This document shows positions 1 to 7,618 of a DNA stretch of 21,284 nt, piece by piece. Made by a program: the position numbers and the translations under genes. Source of the DNA: DATFDN01 sp049591635 (lineage in GTDB: Bacteria; Pseudomonadota; Alphaproteobacteria; Acetobacterales; Acetobacteraceae); the NCBI GenBank assembly GCA_049591635.1, contig JBAWFF010000538.1:1-21284 (forward strand), in the 5' to 3' direction. Position 1 is the stretch's first letter. Each line of letters starts with the position of its first letter. The notes under the pieces were generated by a model. It did no database searches. It was not told the DNA's origin and was given only the letters and a program-made list of their open reading frames with translations.

Positions 1-857
1 TCCCCCGCCCCCAGCGGGACCGCGTCGCGGATCGCGCGCCACAACGGAAGCGAGGCGGCGGCGTCGAGTATCTCGGCGGTCCCGAACGGCGCCAGATCGC
101 TCCGCAGGCGCTCGGTACGGTAGGCGACCGAGGCAGCGAAATCCTCGATCCGGGCGAGCGTCGCCGCGCCCCGAAACCCGACCCGCGCCGCTGCGTCGGC
201 CGGCAGGAACGCGGCGCCGGACACCGCATAGGGCGAGCCGAGGGCGGCCGACAGCGCCGCCACCGCCGCCGCCACATCCTGTCCCGTGAGCATGACGGTC
301 CCGACCGTCTCCGGCGCCGGCAGCACTTTCAGCGTCACCTCGGTCAGCACCGCCAGCGTGCCGTGGCTTCCGGCGAGCAGCTTGCACAGATCGAGCCCGG
401 TCACGTTCTTCAACACCCGCCCGCCCGAGCGGATCACGTCGCCGAGGCCGTTCACCGCGCGCACGCCCAGGACATGATCGCGCGTCGCCCCCCAGGCGAC
501 GCGGCGCGGCCCCGACAGGTTGGCGCCCACGATGCCGCCCAGCGTCGGCGGCCCCTCGGAACCCAGGAGCGCCGAGAAATCCGGCGGCTCGGCGATCAAA
601 TGCTGGCCGTTCTCGGCCACAGCCGCCTCGATCTCGGCGATCGGCGTGCCAGCGCCGGCGCGGATCACCAGTTCCTTCGGCGCATAGAGCGTGATGCCCG
701 ACAGCGCCCGCGTCGACAGCACGCGCGCCGCCTGCACCGGGCGTAGCATCGAGGCCATCGTCGCGTTGCCCTGGATCGCCAACGGCTCACCCGCCGCGCC
801 GGCCCGCGCGATGGCGTCGATCACGCCTGCCTCGTCGCCGGGCGCGAGGACCGTCAT
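1..857 (-). CDS. glcE: Glycolate oxidase FAD-binding subunit GlcE (5' part, runs off the window)
   Basis: Translating the minus strand from the ATG at 857 gives an open frame of about 285 residues to the window edge, so the C-terminus is missing. The sequence has the FAD_binding_4 (PCMH-type) pattern: a GGIVGANLSGPRR stretch, then WGATRDHVLGVRAV and GGRVLKNVTGLDLCKLLAGS, which is characteristic of GlcE. GlcE works with GlcD and the iron-sulfur subunit GlcF to oxidise glycolate to glyoxylate at the membrane. The start codon overlaps the glcD stop in an ATGA arrangement (854-857), which indicates translational coupling and fixes the start. glcF would be expected just beyond the left edge. The frame is intact throughout. 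Confidence 0.9.
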   Translation of the reverse strand, partial: MTVLAPGDEAGVIDAIARAGAAGEPLAIQGNATMASMLRPVQAARVLSTRALSGITLYAPKELVIRAGAGTPIAEIEAAVAENGQHLIAEPPDFSALLGSEGPPTLGGIVGANLSGPRRVAWGATRDHVLGVRAVNGLGDVIRSGGRVLKNVTGLDLCKLLAGSHGTLAVLTEVTLKVLPAPETVGTVMLTGQDVAAAVAALSAALGSPYAVSGAAFLPADAAARVGFRGAATLARIEDFAASVAYRTERLRSDLAPFGTAEILDAAASLPLWRAIRDAVPLGAG

Positions 858-2275
858 GCGGCGAGCGGGAAGACCTTGTGCGGATTGAGGAGCCAGCCGG
901 GATCGAAGGCCGACTTGATCCGCCGTTGCTGATCCAGTTCGATATCGCTGAACTGCACGCCCATCAGGTCGCGCTTCTCGACGCCGACGCCATGCTCCCC
1001 GGTCAGGCAGCCGCCAACCTCGACGCACAGGCGCAGGATGTCGGCGCCGAATTTCTCCGCCTTATGGAAGCTCTCGGCATCGTTGGCGTCGAACATGATA
1101 AGCGGATGGAGGTTGCCGTCGCCGGCATGGAAGATGTTGGCGACCTTCAACCCGCAATCGTCGGACATCTCCTGGATGCGGCCCAGCACGTCGGGCAGGC
1201 GCGAGGTCGGGATCACGCCGTCCATGCACATATAGTCCGGGCTGATCCGACCGACAGCGCCGAACGCGCCCTTGCGGCCCTTCCAGATGGCCAGGGATTC
1301 CTCGGCGGACGCGCTGACCTTTAGGCTGATCGGGTCGAACCGGGCGCAGATCGTACTGATGCGCGCCAGCAGGTCGTCCTGCTCGGCGACGCTGCCCTCG
1401 ACCTCGATGATCAGCATGGCCTCGGCGTCGAGTGGATAGCCGGCATGGGCGAATGCCTCGCAGGCATGGATCGCCGGGCGGTCCATGAACTCCAGCGCGA
1501 CCGGGATGATGCCGGAGCCGATGATGGCATCGACGCAGGCACCCGCCACCTCGTTGCCGCGGAACGCCGCCAGCATCGCCCGCGCGCCCTCCGGGCCGCG
1601 CAGGATGCGGACTGTGATCTCGGTGACGATGCCGAGCATCCCCTCGCTGCCGATGATCAGCCCGAGCCAGTCGTATCCCGCCGCGTCGAGATGCGCGCCG
1701 CCGAGGTCGATGATGTCGCCCTCGATGGTCACCAGGCGCAGACCGACCACGTTGTTGGCGGTGACGCCGTATCGCAGGCAGTGCGCGCCGCCGGAGTTCA
1801 TGCCGATATTGCCGCCGATCATGCAGGCGAGTTGGCTCGACGGGTCCGGCGCGTAGAAGAACCCGGCGCCGGCGACCGCCTGGGTGATGCCGATATTGGT
1901 CACACCGGCCTGCACCACCGCGCTTCGGTCGGCATAGTCGATGTCGAGGATGCGGTTCAGCCGCATCATCCCGACCACCACCGCATCGGCGAGCGGCAGC
2001 GCGCCGCCCGAGAGCGAGGTCCCTGCCCCGCGCGGCACGACGCGCACGCCATGCTGGTGGCAGAAGCGCAGCACGGCGGCGACCTGCTCGGTCGTCTCCG
2101 GCAGCGCCACGGCGAGCGGCATCTGGCGATAGCAGGGGAGCCCGTCGGTCTCGTAGGGCTTGAGGCTGGTGTTGTCGGCGATCAACGCGCCCGCCGGCAG
2201 CAACGCCCGCAACCCGGCGACGATCGCGTCGCGGTTGGCGAGGGTCTCCGGCTTGGGATCAGGCAGGCGGATCAT
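854..2275 (-). CDS. glcD: Glycolate oxidase subunit GlcD (FAD-linked oxidase)
   Basis: This 473-residue protein is close to the usual size of GlcD/FAD-linked D-lactate-type dehydrogenases. The FAD-binding domain shows VPRGAGTSLSGG at about residues 80-91 and IGGNIGMNSGGAHCLRYG further on. The C-terminal FAD-oxidase domain carries FHAGDGNLHPLIMFD and LTGEHGVGVEKR, hallmark motifs of the GlcD/DLD family. It is the catalytic flavoprotein of glycolate oxidase and feeds glyoxylate metabolism. It is the first gene of a glcDE(F) operon and overlaps glcE by 4 bases. The start at 2275 (MIRLPDPKP) has only a weak ribosome-binding site (GGA), but no better in-frame start precedes it. A D-2-hydroxyacid dehydrogenase of the same family is the main alternative; the adjacent glcE favours glycolate oxidase. 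Confidence 0.92.
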   Translation of the reverse strand: MIRLPDPKPETLANRDAIVAGLRALLPAGALIADNTSLKPYETDGLPCYRQMPLAVALPETTEQVAAVLRFCHQHGVRVVPRGAGTSLSGGALPLADAVVVGMMRLNRILDIDYADRSAVVQAGVTNIGITQAVAGAGFFYAPDPSSQLACMIGGNIGMNSGGAHCLRYGVTANNVVGLRLVTIEGDIIDLGGAHLDAAGYDWLGLIIGSEGMLGIVTEITVRILRGPEGARAMLAAFRGNEVAGACVDAIIGSGIIPVALEFMDRPAIHACEAFAHAGYPLDAEAMLIIEVEGSVAEQDDLLARISTICARFDPISLKVSASAEESLAIWKGRKGAFGAVGRISPDYMCMDGVIPTSRLPDVLGRIQEMSDDCGLKVANIFHAGDGNLHPLIMFDANDAESFHKAEKFGADILRLCVEVGGCLTGEHGVGVEKRDLMGVQFSDIELDQQRRIKSAFDPGWLLNPHKVFPLAA

Positions 2276-2585
2276 GGGTCCAAGATGGCGGTCCGTCGCT
2301 GGGGAGGCAAGCGCGTGCGTTATCCTATACGGTCCTGACGACTGACCGATCCGTACCGCGCGACCCCTCCCCTAACCCCTCCCGCAAGGGGAGGGGGACG
2401 AGCAAGGGGCGTGTCGCTTCTACTCCCCCTCCCCTTGCGGGAGGGGTTAGGGGAGGGGTCGCGCAAAGAGTCAACCATAGGCGCCCTTGAGGAGGCTGTC
2501 ATGATCGAGGCGGCGCATGACGTCGGCCATGTCGTCCCGCAACCGAAGAAGCGCCTCTCTGTAGCCTGAACGACAGCCGGTCGGG
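2276..2585. other. Intergenic region upstream of glcD, with inverted repeat and a possible coding remnant
   Basis: This stretch of about 310 bases holds no convincing full gene. It contains the perfect inverted repeat at 2358-2464 and the presumed promoter and leader of glcD. At 2471-2560 the minus strand has an open stretch reading REALLRLRDDMADVMRRLDHD up to a stop at 2471-2473. It looks like the amphipathic C-terminus of a protein, but it has no supported start and lies directly after the DUF29 stop. It could be a degraded gene end or chance. I could not assign it to a family. Confidence 0.35.
2358..2464. repeat. Perfect 41-bp inverted repeat (intergenic palindrome)
   Basis: Arms 2358-2398 and 2424-2464 are exact reverse complements over 41 bases, separated by a 25-base spacer. 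Each arm also contains its own small hairpin, CCCCTCCC-GCAA-GGGGAGGGG, with a GCAA loop. The sequence resembles the C/G-block palindromes scattered between genes in many G+C-rich alphaproteobacteria. It lies between DUF29 and glcD, both on the minus strand, so it may act as a terminator or transcript-stabilising structure, or it may be a non-autonomous repeat family member. Confidence 0.9.
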
Positions 2586-3026
2586 TCACGCTCCCCGTTG
2601 TTCGCCGAACAGTTCGCCCAGCGTCGCCGGACAGATCGGCGGCACCGCGAGCGGGTCTTGCCCTTCCATCGTCTCGGGCAAACCCGCGAGCGCGTCGCCG
2701 TACAGCCCGGCAAGGTCGATCCGCTGGCGCATGGACTCGGTGAAACGGCGCTTCGCCTGCCGCCGAAACAATCGCGCCTCGGCCTGCCAGTGCGCGGCAT
2801 CGCGCGATTGTGGCCAGGCCTGGGCCTTCAGGTCATGGAGAAACGCCTGCGTCAGCCAGGATTCGACCGCGTGCAGGTCGCTGCGTCCCACGCTCTCGAC
2901 CTCTTCTATGATGTTGGGCCAGTCGAGGTCGGGATCATTGACCCGTTCCCCGGCCGCGATGCGCCGCAACAGCGTAGCCTGGCGTTCGGACCAGGTCAGG
3001 GTGTCGGTATCGTAGAGGTCGCTCAT
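2586..3026 (-). CDS. DUF29 family protein
   Basis: A 146-residue protein matching the DUF29 pattern: an N-terminal LYDTDTLTWSERQATLLRR segment, a DLDWPNIIEEVESVGRSDLHAVESWL segment (compare the family's DWENLAEEIESMG core), then a basic helical stretch WQAEARLFRRQAKRRF and a CPATLGELFG ending. The function of DUF29 is unknown. I place the start at the ATG at 3026, 11 codons inside the longest frame, because it overlaps the TGA of the upstream kinase gene (3023-3026, ATGA), a typical coupling arrangement. It probably forms an operon with rpmJ and the kinase gene. The family assignment is from pattern recognition only. Confidence 0.82.
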   Translation of the reverse strand: MSDLYDTDTLTWSERQATLLRRIAAGERVNDPDLDWPNIIEEVESVGRSDLHAVESWLTQAFLHDLKAQAWPQSRDAAHWQAEARLFRRQAKRRFTESMRQRIDLAGLYGDALAGLPETMEGQDPLAVPPICPATLGELFGEQRGA

Positions 3027-3517
3027 GTCGACACGCCATTCTTCCAGAAACTTCTCCACGCCGCGCTTCCGGGCCGCAGGACGATCTTTCGACCACTAAA
3101 TCCCTCGACCAGCGCGAGGTTCCTTGTCCGCCGTATCCGGTTCCAGGTCCAGACGAACCGCAGGAAGCCCAGATCAAGCCGTTCGACGCACCCCGGCGCG
3201 GAGTCCGCGCGAACCCGTCCATGCAGGGTCAAGGTGCGCCAAATGATACGCTGCATGGAAAGCCAAGCCGGCACGTCGAGGTAGATGAAGGTATCCGCCG
3301 TGCGAAGGCGGGGCTCGATCGTGGGGGTGGTATAGTTGCCGTCGATCACCCAGGACGGCAGCGCCGCGATGCGCTCGACCTCCGCGCGGAACGCTTCCGG
3401 TGGTGTTTCGACCCAGCCGGGCTGCCAATAGGCTTGGTCCAGGTGGAAGACGGGCAGGCCGTAGCGTGCGCCGAGGCGACGCGCGAGTGTGGATTTGCCG
3501 CTGCCCGGCGGCCCCAT
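3023..3517 (-). CDS. P-loop kinase-like protein (adenylate kinase / topology-modulation (FlaR)-like)
   Basis: A 164-residue P-loop NTPase with Walker A GPPGSGKST at residues 2-10, then LPVFHLDQAYWQPGWVETP and WVIDGNYTTP. These match the AAA_17 / adenylate-kinase-related proteins often annotated as DNA topology modulation protein or FlaR. Later motifs are FIYLDVP and the R-rich RIRRTRN lid segment. The true substrate is unknown. The only ATG is at 3517, directly before the Walker A glycine. The family normally has a hydrophobic beta strand before the P-loop, and codons upstream in frame do read RIVV, but no standard start codon lies between the ATG and the TAG at 3545-3547. It overlaps DUF29 by 4 bases and follows rpmJ by 27 bases. 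Confidence 0.8.
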   Translation of the reverse strand: MGPPGSGKSTLARRLGARYGLPVFHLDQAYWQPGWVETPPEAFRAEVERIAALPSWVIDGNYTTPTIEPRLRTADTFIYLDVPAWLSMQRIIWRTLTLHGRVRADSAPGCVERLDLGFLRFVWTWNRIRRTRNLALVEGFSGRKIVLRPGSAAWRSFWKNGVST

Positions 3518-3544
3518 GACGACGATGCGCTGCGTGGGACGGCG

Positions 3545-3670
3545 CTAGCCCTGCCGCGCCTTCATGCGCGGGTTCTTCTTGTTGATCACGTACACCCGCC
3601 CACGACGGCGCACGACGCGACAATTCTTGTCGCGGACCTTGGCGGAGCGGAGGCTGTTGCGGATACGCAT
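3545..3670 (-). CDS. rpmJ: 50S ribosomal protein L36 (zinc-free type)
   Basis: The 41-residue translation runs from MRIRNSLRSAKVRDKNCRVV through RRRGRVYVINKKNPRMKARQG to a TAG at 3545-3547. This is the classic alphaproteobacterial L36. It has a single cysteine, so the Zn-ribbon of the other L36 type (C-X2-C...C...H) is absent. L36 is a small component of the large ribosomal subunit. It is too short for a standard ORF cut-off but unmistakable. A good promoter lies immediately upstream, overlapping the stop of the ABC ATPase gene. The downstream kinase frame is in phase with rpmJ and separated from it only by this TAG and nine sense codons. Confidence 0.95.
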   Translation of the reverse strand: MRIRNSLRSAKVRDKNCRVVRRRGRVYVINKKNPRMKARQG

Positions 3671-3699
3671 GACTGGCTCTGACTGGCGGGGGACGGGCG

Positions 3700-3728
3700 C
3701 GATTAGAGCCCGGGGCGATCCCTGTCAA
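3700..3728 (-). promoter_or_regulatory. Probable sigma-70 promoter for rpmJ-kinase-DUF29
   Basis: On the minus strand a perfect TTGACA (3728-3723) is followed 17 bases later by TAATCG, with TCTAAT (3707-3702) overlapping it at 15-base spacing. The CTCTAATCGCGCC context resembles strong housekeeping promoters of alphaproteobacteria. The -35 hexamer contains the TGA stop of the ABC ATPase gene (3727-3725). It lies 30-60 bases before the rpmJ start, as expected for a ribosomal protein gene promoter. Confidence 0.6.
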
Positions 3729-4834
3729 GTTGCGGCCGCGCCAGGATCGAGGACCCGCAGCTTCGCCTCGGGCACGATCAGCGACACCGTGCTGCCGGGG
3801 GAAAAGCCCTCGTCCTCGGCCGGATCGAACCGCACGACGTGCAGCGTCTGCCCGGCCAATGCCACCTCGTACTCGACCTTCTCCCCCAGATAGGTCCGGG
3901 TTTGGACAACGCCAGTCAGGCCGCCATTCGGTGGGGCGATCGAGATCGATTCGGGACGGACGATCACGGTGGCGGCGCTGCCGACGCCAAGCGGCGCGTC
4001 CAGGCGGGCGACGAGCGTCTGGTTCCCGATAGCGAGGCTCGCCCGGCCGTTCTCCACACACGTCACGGTGACGCGAAGCAGATTGGCCCGTCCGAGGAAC
4101 CCGGCGACGAAGGCCGAGGCCGGGCGTCGGTACAGGACCTCGGCGGTATCGAGTTGCGCGATCCGGCCATTCTCCATCACCGCGATGCGGTCCGAGATCG
4201 CCATCGCTTCCTCCTGATCATGCGTCACGTAGATACTGGTGATGCGTAGCGTCTGCTGGAGGCTTCTGAGGTCGGCGCGCATGGAGACGCGGAGCTTCGC
4301 GTCGAGATTCGACAGCGGCTCGTCGAAGAGCAGCACGCGCGGCCGGATGACGATGGCGCGCGCCAGCGCGACACGCTGCTGCTGCCCACCGGACAACTCG
4401 TTCGGCAGCCGCCCGCCGAAGCCGCCGAGACCCACGAGGTCCAGCACCTCCTCGACGGCACGCCGAACCTCGTCGGTGGAGCGGCGCCGCACCTCCAGGC
4501 CATAAGCGACGTTGCCGAAGATCGTCAGATGCGGGAACAGCGCGTAGTTCTGAAAGACGAAGCCGATGTCGCGTTGGTTGGCCGGCGCCCGCGTCACGTC
4601 CTGCGCGCCGATGAAGATCTTGCCGCCGCTCGGCTCCTGGAACCCGGCGACCATGCGCAACGTCGTGGTCTTGCCGCAGCCGGACGGGCCGAGCAGCGTC
4701 ATCAGCTCGCCCGGCCTGACCTCGAGGTCGATGTCGCGGACCGCGGTCACCACGCCGCGGCTGCGATCGTTGAACGACGCGGAGATGCGCTCGAGGCGGA
4801 TGCCGACCGGATCGGCGCGCGGGCGCACGCTCAT
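3725..4834 (-). CDS. ABC transporter ATP-binding protein (Fe3+/spermidine-putrescine-type, PotA/FbpC-like)
   Basis: A 369-residue ATPase with all nucleotide-binding motifs: Walker A GPSGCGKTT (49-57), Q-loop Q95, signature LSGGQQQRV (147-155), Walker B VLLFDEP (167-173) and the switch histidine in THDQEEA (about 205). The C-terminal part (from about 245) has the TOBE-type beta domain of the PotA/FbpC/MalK group. It energises import through the fused permease encoded just upstream. The start at 4834 is chosen because its ATG overlaps the permease TGA (4831-4834); the longer upstream frame is out-of-frame permease sequence. Substrate cannot be told from the ATPase. Confidence 0.93.
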   Translation of the reverse strand: MSVRPRADPVGIRLERISASFNDRSRGVVTAVRDIDLEVRPGELMTLLGPSGCGKTTTLRMVAGFQEPSGGKIFIGAQDVTRAPANQRDIGFVFQNYALFPHLTIFGNVAYGLEVRRRSTDEVRRAVEEVLDLVGLGGFGGRLPNELSGGQQQRVALARAIVIRPRVLLFDEPLSNLDAKLRVSMRADLRSLQQTLRITSIYVTHDQEEAMAISDRIAVMENGRIAQLDTAEVLYRRPASAFVAGFLGRANLLRVTVTCVENGRASLAIGNQTLVARLDAPLGVGSAATVIVRPESISIAPPNGGLTGVVQTRTYLGEKVEYEVALAGQTLHVVRFDPAEDEGFSPGSTVSLIVPEAKLRVLDPGAAAT

Positions 4835-6495
4835 TGCCGTGCGATCGCCAGCCGCAGGCCGGGTGCGGTCAGCCGGCGCAATCCCAGGTTCAGCAGGCTG
4901 GTCACCACCATGACGGCGACGATCACGAACACCGAGAACGCGGCGGCGGGGCCGAGCGACAATTCGGTCATGTTCTCCAGGATGCGCACGGTGATCAGGG
5001 TCCAATTGATCGACACCAGAAAGATGGTCGCGCTGATCGCCGTCATCGAGCGGATGAAGACGATGCTCAGCGCGGCGAAGAAGGCCGGCAGGATCAGCGG
5101 CAGCATGACTCGGCGGAAGGTGGTCAGACTGCCGGCGCCGAGGCTGAACGACGCCTCCTCGATGCTGCGGTCGATCTGCTGCAGCAGCGCCACCGTCGTG
5201 CGGATACCGCTCGGGCTATAGCGGAAGACATAGCACGCGATGATGATGGTGGCGGTTCCGGTCAGCGCGATCGGCCTCTGGTTGAAGGCGAGGAGATAGG
5301 CGATCCCGACGATCGTCCCGGGCAGCGCGTAGTTCAGCATGCTGACGACCTCCATCACGCCGCGCCCGGCGAAGCGCGTGCGCGATACGAGGTAGCCCAT
5401 GACGACGCCGTAGAGGCCGCCGAGCGGCATGCCGATGATGGCGATAATCAGCGTGTCCTCGATCGCCGGCAGGCCCTCGGTGAAGATCACATGGTAATGC
5501 GCGAGCGTGGCGCTGTAGTTCGCGCCGAACGCGCGCACGAGCGAGGCGACGACGAGCAGCGCGTAAAGATAGAGGATGAACACCACGATCGCGAGGCAGG
5601 CGAGGCGCAAGCCGACGCCCAGCAGCGGCGAAATACGCTGGCTGGGAGTGCCGGCACCTCCCTTGCCGGTCACGGTGACGAAGCGCCTCCGCTCCACGAC
5701 ATGGCGCTGCAGGAAATAGACGATGGCGGCGGGGAACAGCAGGAACAGCGAGAGGATCGCCCCGCCGCGGAGGTCGAACATGCCGGTGATCTGCAGATAG
5801 GCCTGCGTCGGCAGCACCGGCAGGTCGTTGCCCGCGAGGATGAGCGGGGTCGCGAAATCGGCGAGCGAGGCGGCGAACAACAGCAGGAAGGCGTTGGCGA
5901 GGCCCGGTATGGTCAGCGGCAGGGTCACGCTGCGGAACACCCGCCAGCGCGAGCCGCCGAGGCTGAACGCCATCTCCTCGATATTGCCGCCGATCCCGGC
6001 GAGCATCGGGCGAAGCGCCAGATAGGCAAGCGGGAAATAGGTCAGCGCCTCCGCCGCCAATGTGCTGGAGAGGCCATAGACGCTGGCATTGTTCATTCCC
6101 AGCAGATCGTGGGTGATGAAGCCACGCGGGCCGAAGGAAAAGACGAAGGCGATCGACGTGGTGAAGGGCGGCGAGATCAGCGGCAGCAGCGTCGCCGCGT
6201 CGAGCCCCCTGACCCAGCCCCGCGACGCCTGCGTGCGTTCCACGGTGAAGGCGAACAGGAAACCCAGCACCGTGCCGCAAATCCCGACGAGGGTCGCAAG
6301 CAGCAGGCTATTGCGGAACGCCCGCACGTTGTCCCTGTTGCCGATCGCCGCAACGAGCGGCTGCAGACTGAACCCCGCGTCATCGCTGAGCGCGCGCGCG
6401 ATCAGTCTCGCGAGCGGATAGAGCACGAAGAGCGCGAGCAACAGCCAGAGGACGACGACAACGAGAAGTCGGACTCCGTCGCGCGGCCGGCGCAT
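4831..6495 (-). CDS. ABC transporter permease, fused two-module (FbpB/AfuB-type)
   Basis: A 554-residue membrane protein with two permease halves, each having about six hydrophobic segments and an EAA loop: IEEMAFSLGGSRWRVF... (about 172-198) and IEEASFSLGAGSLTTF... (about 445-470). Tandem duplication of the permease domain in one chain is typical of FbpB/AfuB/SfuB iron and related importers. The start at 6495 (MRRPRDGVRLL) lies two bases after the stop of the binding-protein gene, and the first hydrophobic segment begins at about residue 9; the longer open frame upstream is a shadow of the binding-protein gene. It forms the membrane channel with the ATPase downstream, with which it overlaps by 4 bases. 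Confidence 0.93.
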   Translation of the reverse strand: MRRPRDGVRLLVVVVLWLLLALFVLYPLARLIARALSDDAGFSLQPLVAAIGNRDNVRAFRNSLLLATLVGICGTVLGFLFAFTVERTQASRGWVRGLDAATLLPLISPPFTTSIAFVFSFGPRGFITHDLLGMNNASVYGLSSTLAAEALTYFPLAYLALRPMLAGIGGNIEEMAFSLGGSRWRVFRSVTLPLTIPGLANAFLLLFAASLADFATPLILAGNDLPVLPTQAYLQITGMFDLRGGAILSLFLLFPAAIVYFLQRHVVERRRFVTVTGKGGAGTPSQRISPLLGVGLRLACLAIVVFILYLYALLVVASLVRAFGANYSATLAHYHVIFTEGLPAIEDTLIIAIIGMPLGGLYGVVMGYLVSRTRFAGRGVMEVVSMLNYALPGTIVGIAYLLAFNQRPIALTGTATIIIACYVFRYSPSGIRTTVALLQQIDRSIEEASFSLGAGSLTTFRRVMLPLILPAFFAALSIVFIRSMTAISATIFLVSINWTLITVRILENMTELSLGPAAAFSVFVIVAVMVVTSLLNLGLRRLTAPGLRLAIARQ

Positions 6496-6497
6496 TC

Positions 6498-7559
6498 CTA
6501 GGCGTTCAGTACTTCCTTGACCCAGAGCTCGACGATCCGCTTGCGATTGGCGCCGGCCCACTGGTCGTCGATCGTGATGATGTTGGCGCCCTTGAGCACG
6601 GCGGCGAGCGTCGGGCTCATCTTCACCTTCGGATTGGCTGGAACGAAGTTGATCTTGTCGGGCTCGAACAGCGATTGCATGTCGGCGCTGGTCGCCCAGT
6701 CGATCAGCTTCTTGCCGCCCGCCGGGTTCTTCGCCCCCTTGATGAGCGCGATGCACTCGGCGGCCGAGCCGATCCCTTCCTTCGGGAAGGAGAGCTGCAC
6801 GTCATAACCCTGCTGACGGGTGAACAGCGCATCGACGATGAAGAATATCCCGCCGCCGGCCTGCCCAAGACCGACCGGCAGCGTCCCACCGCCGCCGCTC
6901 TTGGTGTATAGCTGCACGTTCTGGCGCAGCTTCTTCATGTAGGCGAAGGCCGCCGCCTCGTCCCGGTTGTGCACCTGCAGGATCGAGAAGATGCGGGTGA
7001 CTGCCGTGCCCGACGTTCGGGCATCCGCCATCTGCAGCATGTTCTTGTAGGCGGGATTGAGCAGGTCGTCCCATGACGCCGGCGGCTGCAGATTGTGCTG
7101 CTTGAGGAACTGCGTGTTGGTCATGAACACGAGCGGATCGTCGGCGATCGCGGTCCACGCACCCTTGGGGTCCTTGAAGCGGGCCGGAAGGTCCGCCGCC
7201 GCAGGCGGAACGTACTGCTCGAATACGCCCTGGAGTTCCCCGGCGGTGAAGGTCTCCACCGGGCCGCCGAACAGGACGTCTATTTGCGGATTGCCCTTCT
7301 CCGCGATCACCCGCGCCAATGCCTCGCCCGACGAGAAGCGGATGAAGTTGACATGGATGCCGGAGGATTTCTCGAACGCCGCCATCATCGGACGGGCATA
7401 ATTCTCCGGCCAGATCGAATAGGCGTTCAGGGTTTCGGCGGCGAAGGTCGGACGGGCGATGAAAGGAGCGGCGAGCGCGGAGCCGAGGAGCACTCGCCGG
7501 CCAATGCCAAGGGACGGCCGGGTCGAACCTGCCGCGGGGCGGAGCCTGGTGCCGATCAT
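6498..7559 (-). CDS. ABC transporter periplasmic substrate-binding protein (AfuA/FbpA-like)
   Basis: A 353-residue binding protein with an N-terminal twin-arginine-like export signal (GIGRRVLLGSALAAPFIA, likely cleaved after TFA-A near residue 40). The mature part starts LNAYSIWPENYARPMMAAFE and contains IDVLFGGPVETF, WDDLLNPAYKNMLQMADART and a GGGIFFIVDAL segment, typical of the type-2 periplasmic-binding fold family with FbpA, AfuA and 2-aminoethylphosphonate-binding proteins. It is the first gene of a three-gene importer operon (binding protein, permease, ATPase). The GAGGA ribosome-binding site sits five bases before the ATG at 7559. The ligand could be ferric iron, a phosphorylated sugar or a phosphonate. 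I see no clear tyrosine pair that would prove iron. Confidence 0.9.
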   Translation of the reverse strand: MIGTRLRPAAGSTRPSLGIGRRVLLGSALAAPFIARPTFAAETLNAYSIWPENYARPMMAAFEKSSGIHVNFIRFSSGEALARVIAEKGNPQIDVLFGGPVETFTAGELQGVFEQYVPPAAADLPARFKDPKGAWTAIADDPLVFMTNTQFLKQHNLQPPASWDDLLNPAYKNMLQMADARTSGTAVTRIFSILQVHNRDEAAAFAYMKKLRQNVQLYTKSGGGGTLPVGLGQAGGGIFFIVDALFTRQQGYDVQLSFPKEGIGSAAECIALIKGAKNPAGGKKLIDWATSADMQSLFEPDKINFVPANPKVKMSPTLAAVLKGANIITIDDQWAGANRKRIVELWVKEVLNA

Positions 7560-7589
7560 CGTTTCCTCGCCTGACGTGCTTCAGCCGAA

Positions 7590-7618
7590 CTTGTTGGAGC
7601 CATGCAAGGTGCTGTCAA
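7590..7618 (-). promoter_or_regulatory. Possible promoter for the ABC importer operon
   Basis: A perfect -35 element TTGACA on the minus strand (7618-7613) contains the TGA stop of the esterase gene. The best -10 at 17-base spacing is only AACAAG, so this is weak. It would give the importer a promoter separate from the esterase, 55 bases upstream of the binding-protein start. Confidence 0.3.

Noticed and set aside
4834..6501. 555-residue plus-strand open frame opposite the ABC permease
   Set aside because: It is rich in Arg/Asp/Glu/Gln/His, has no domain, and lies exactly antisense to a clear double-module permease; a high-G+C shadow.
7560..7614. Riboswitch (for example TPP) ahead of the ABC binding-protein gene
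   Set aside because: The gap is only 55 bases and shows no conserved riboswitch core.
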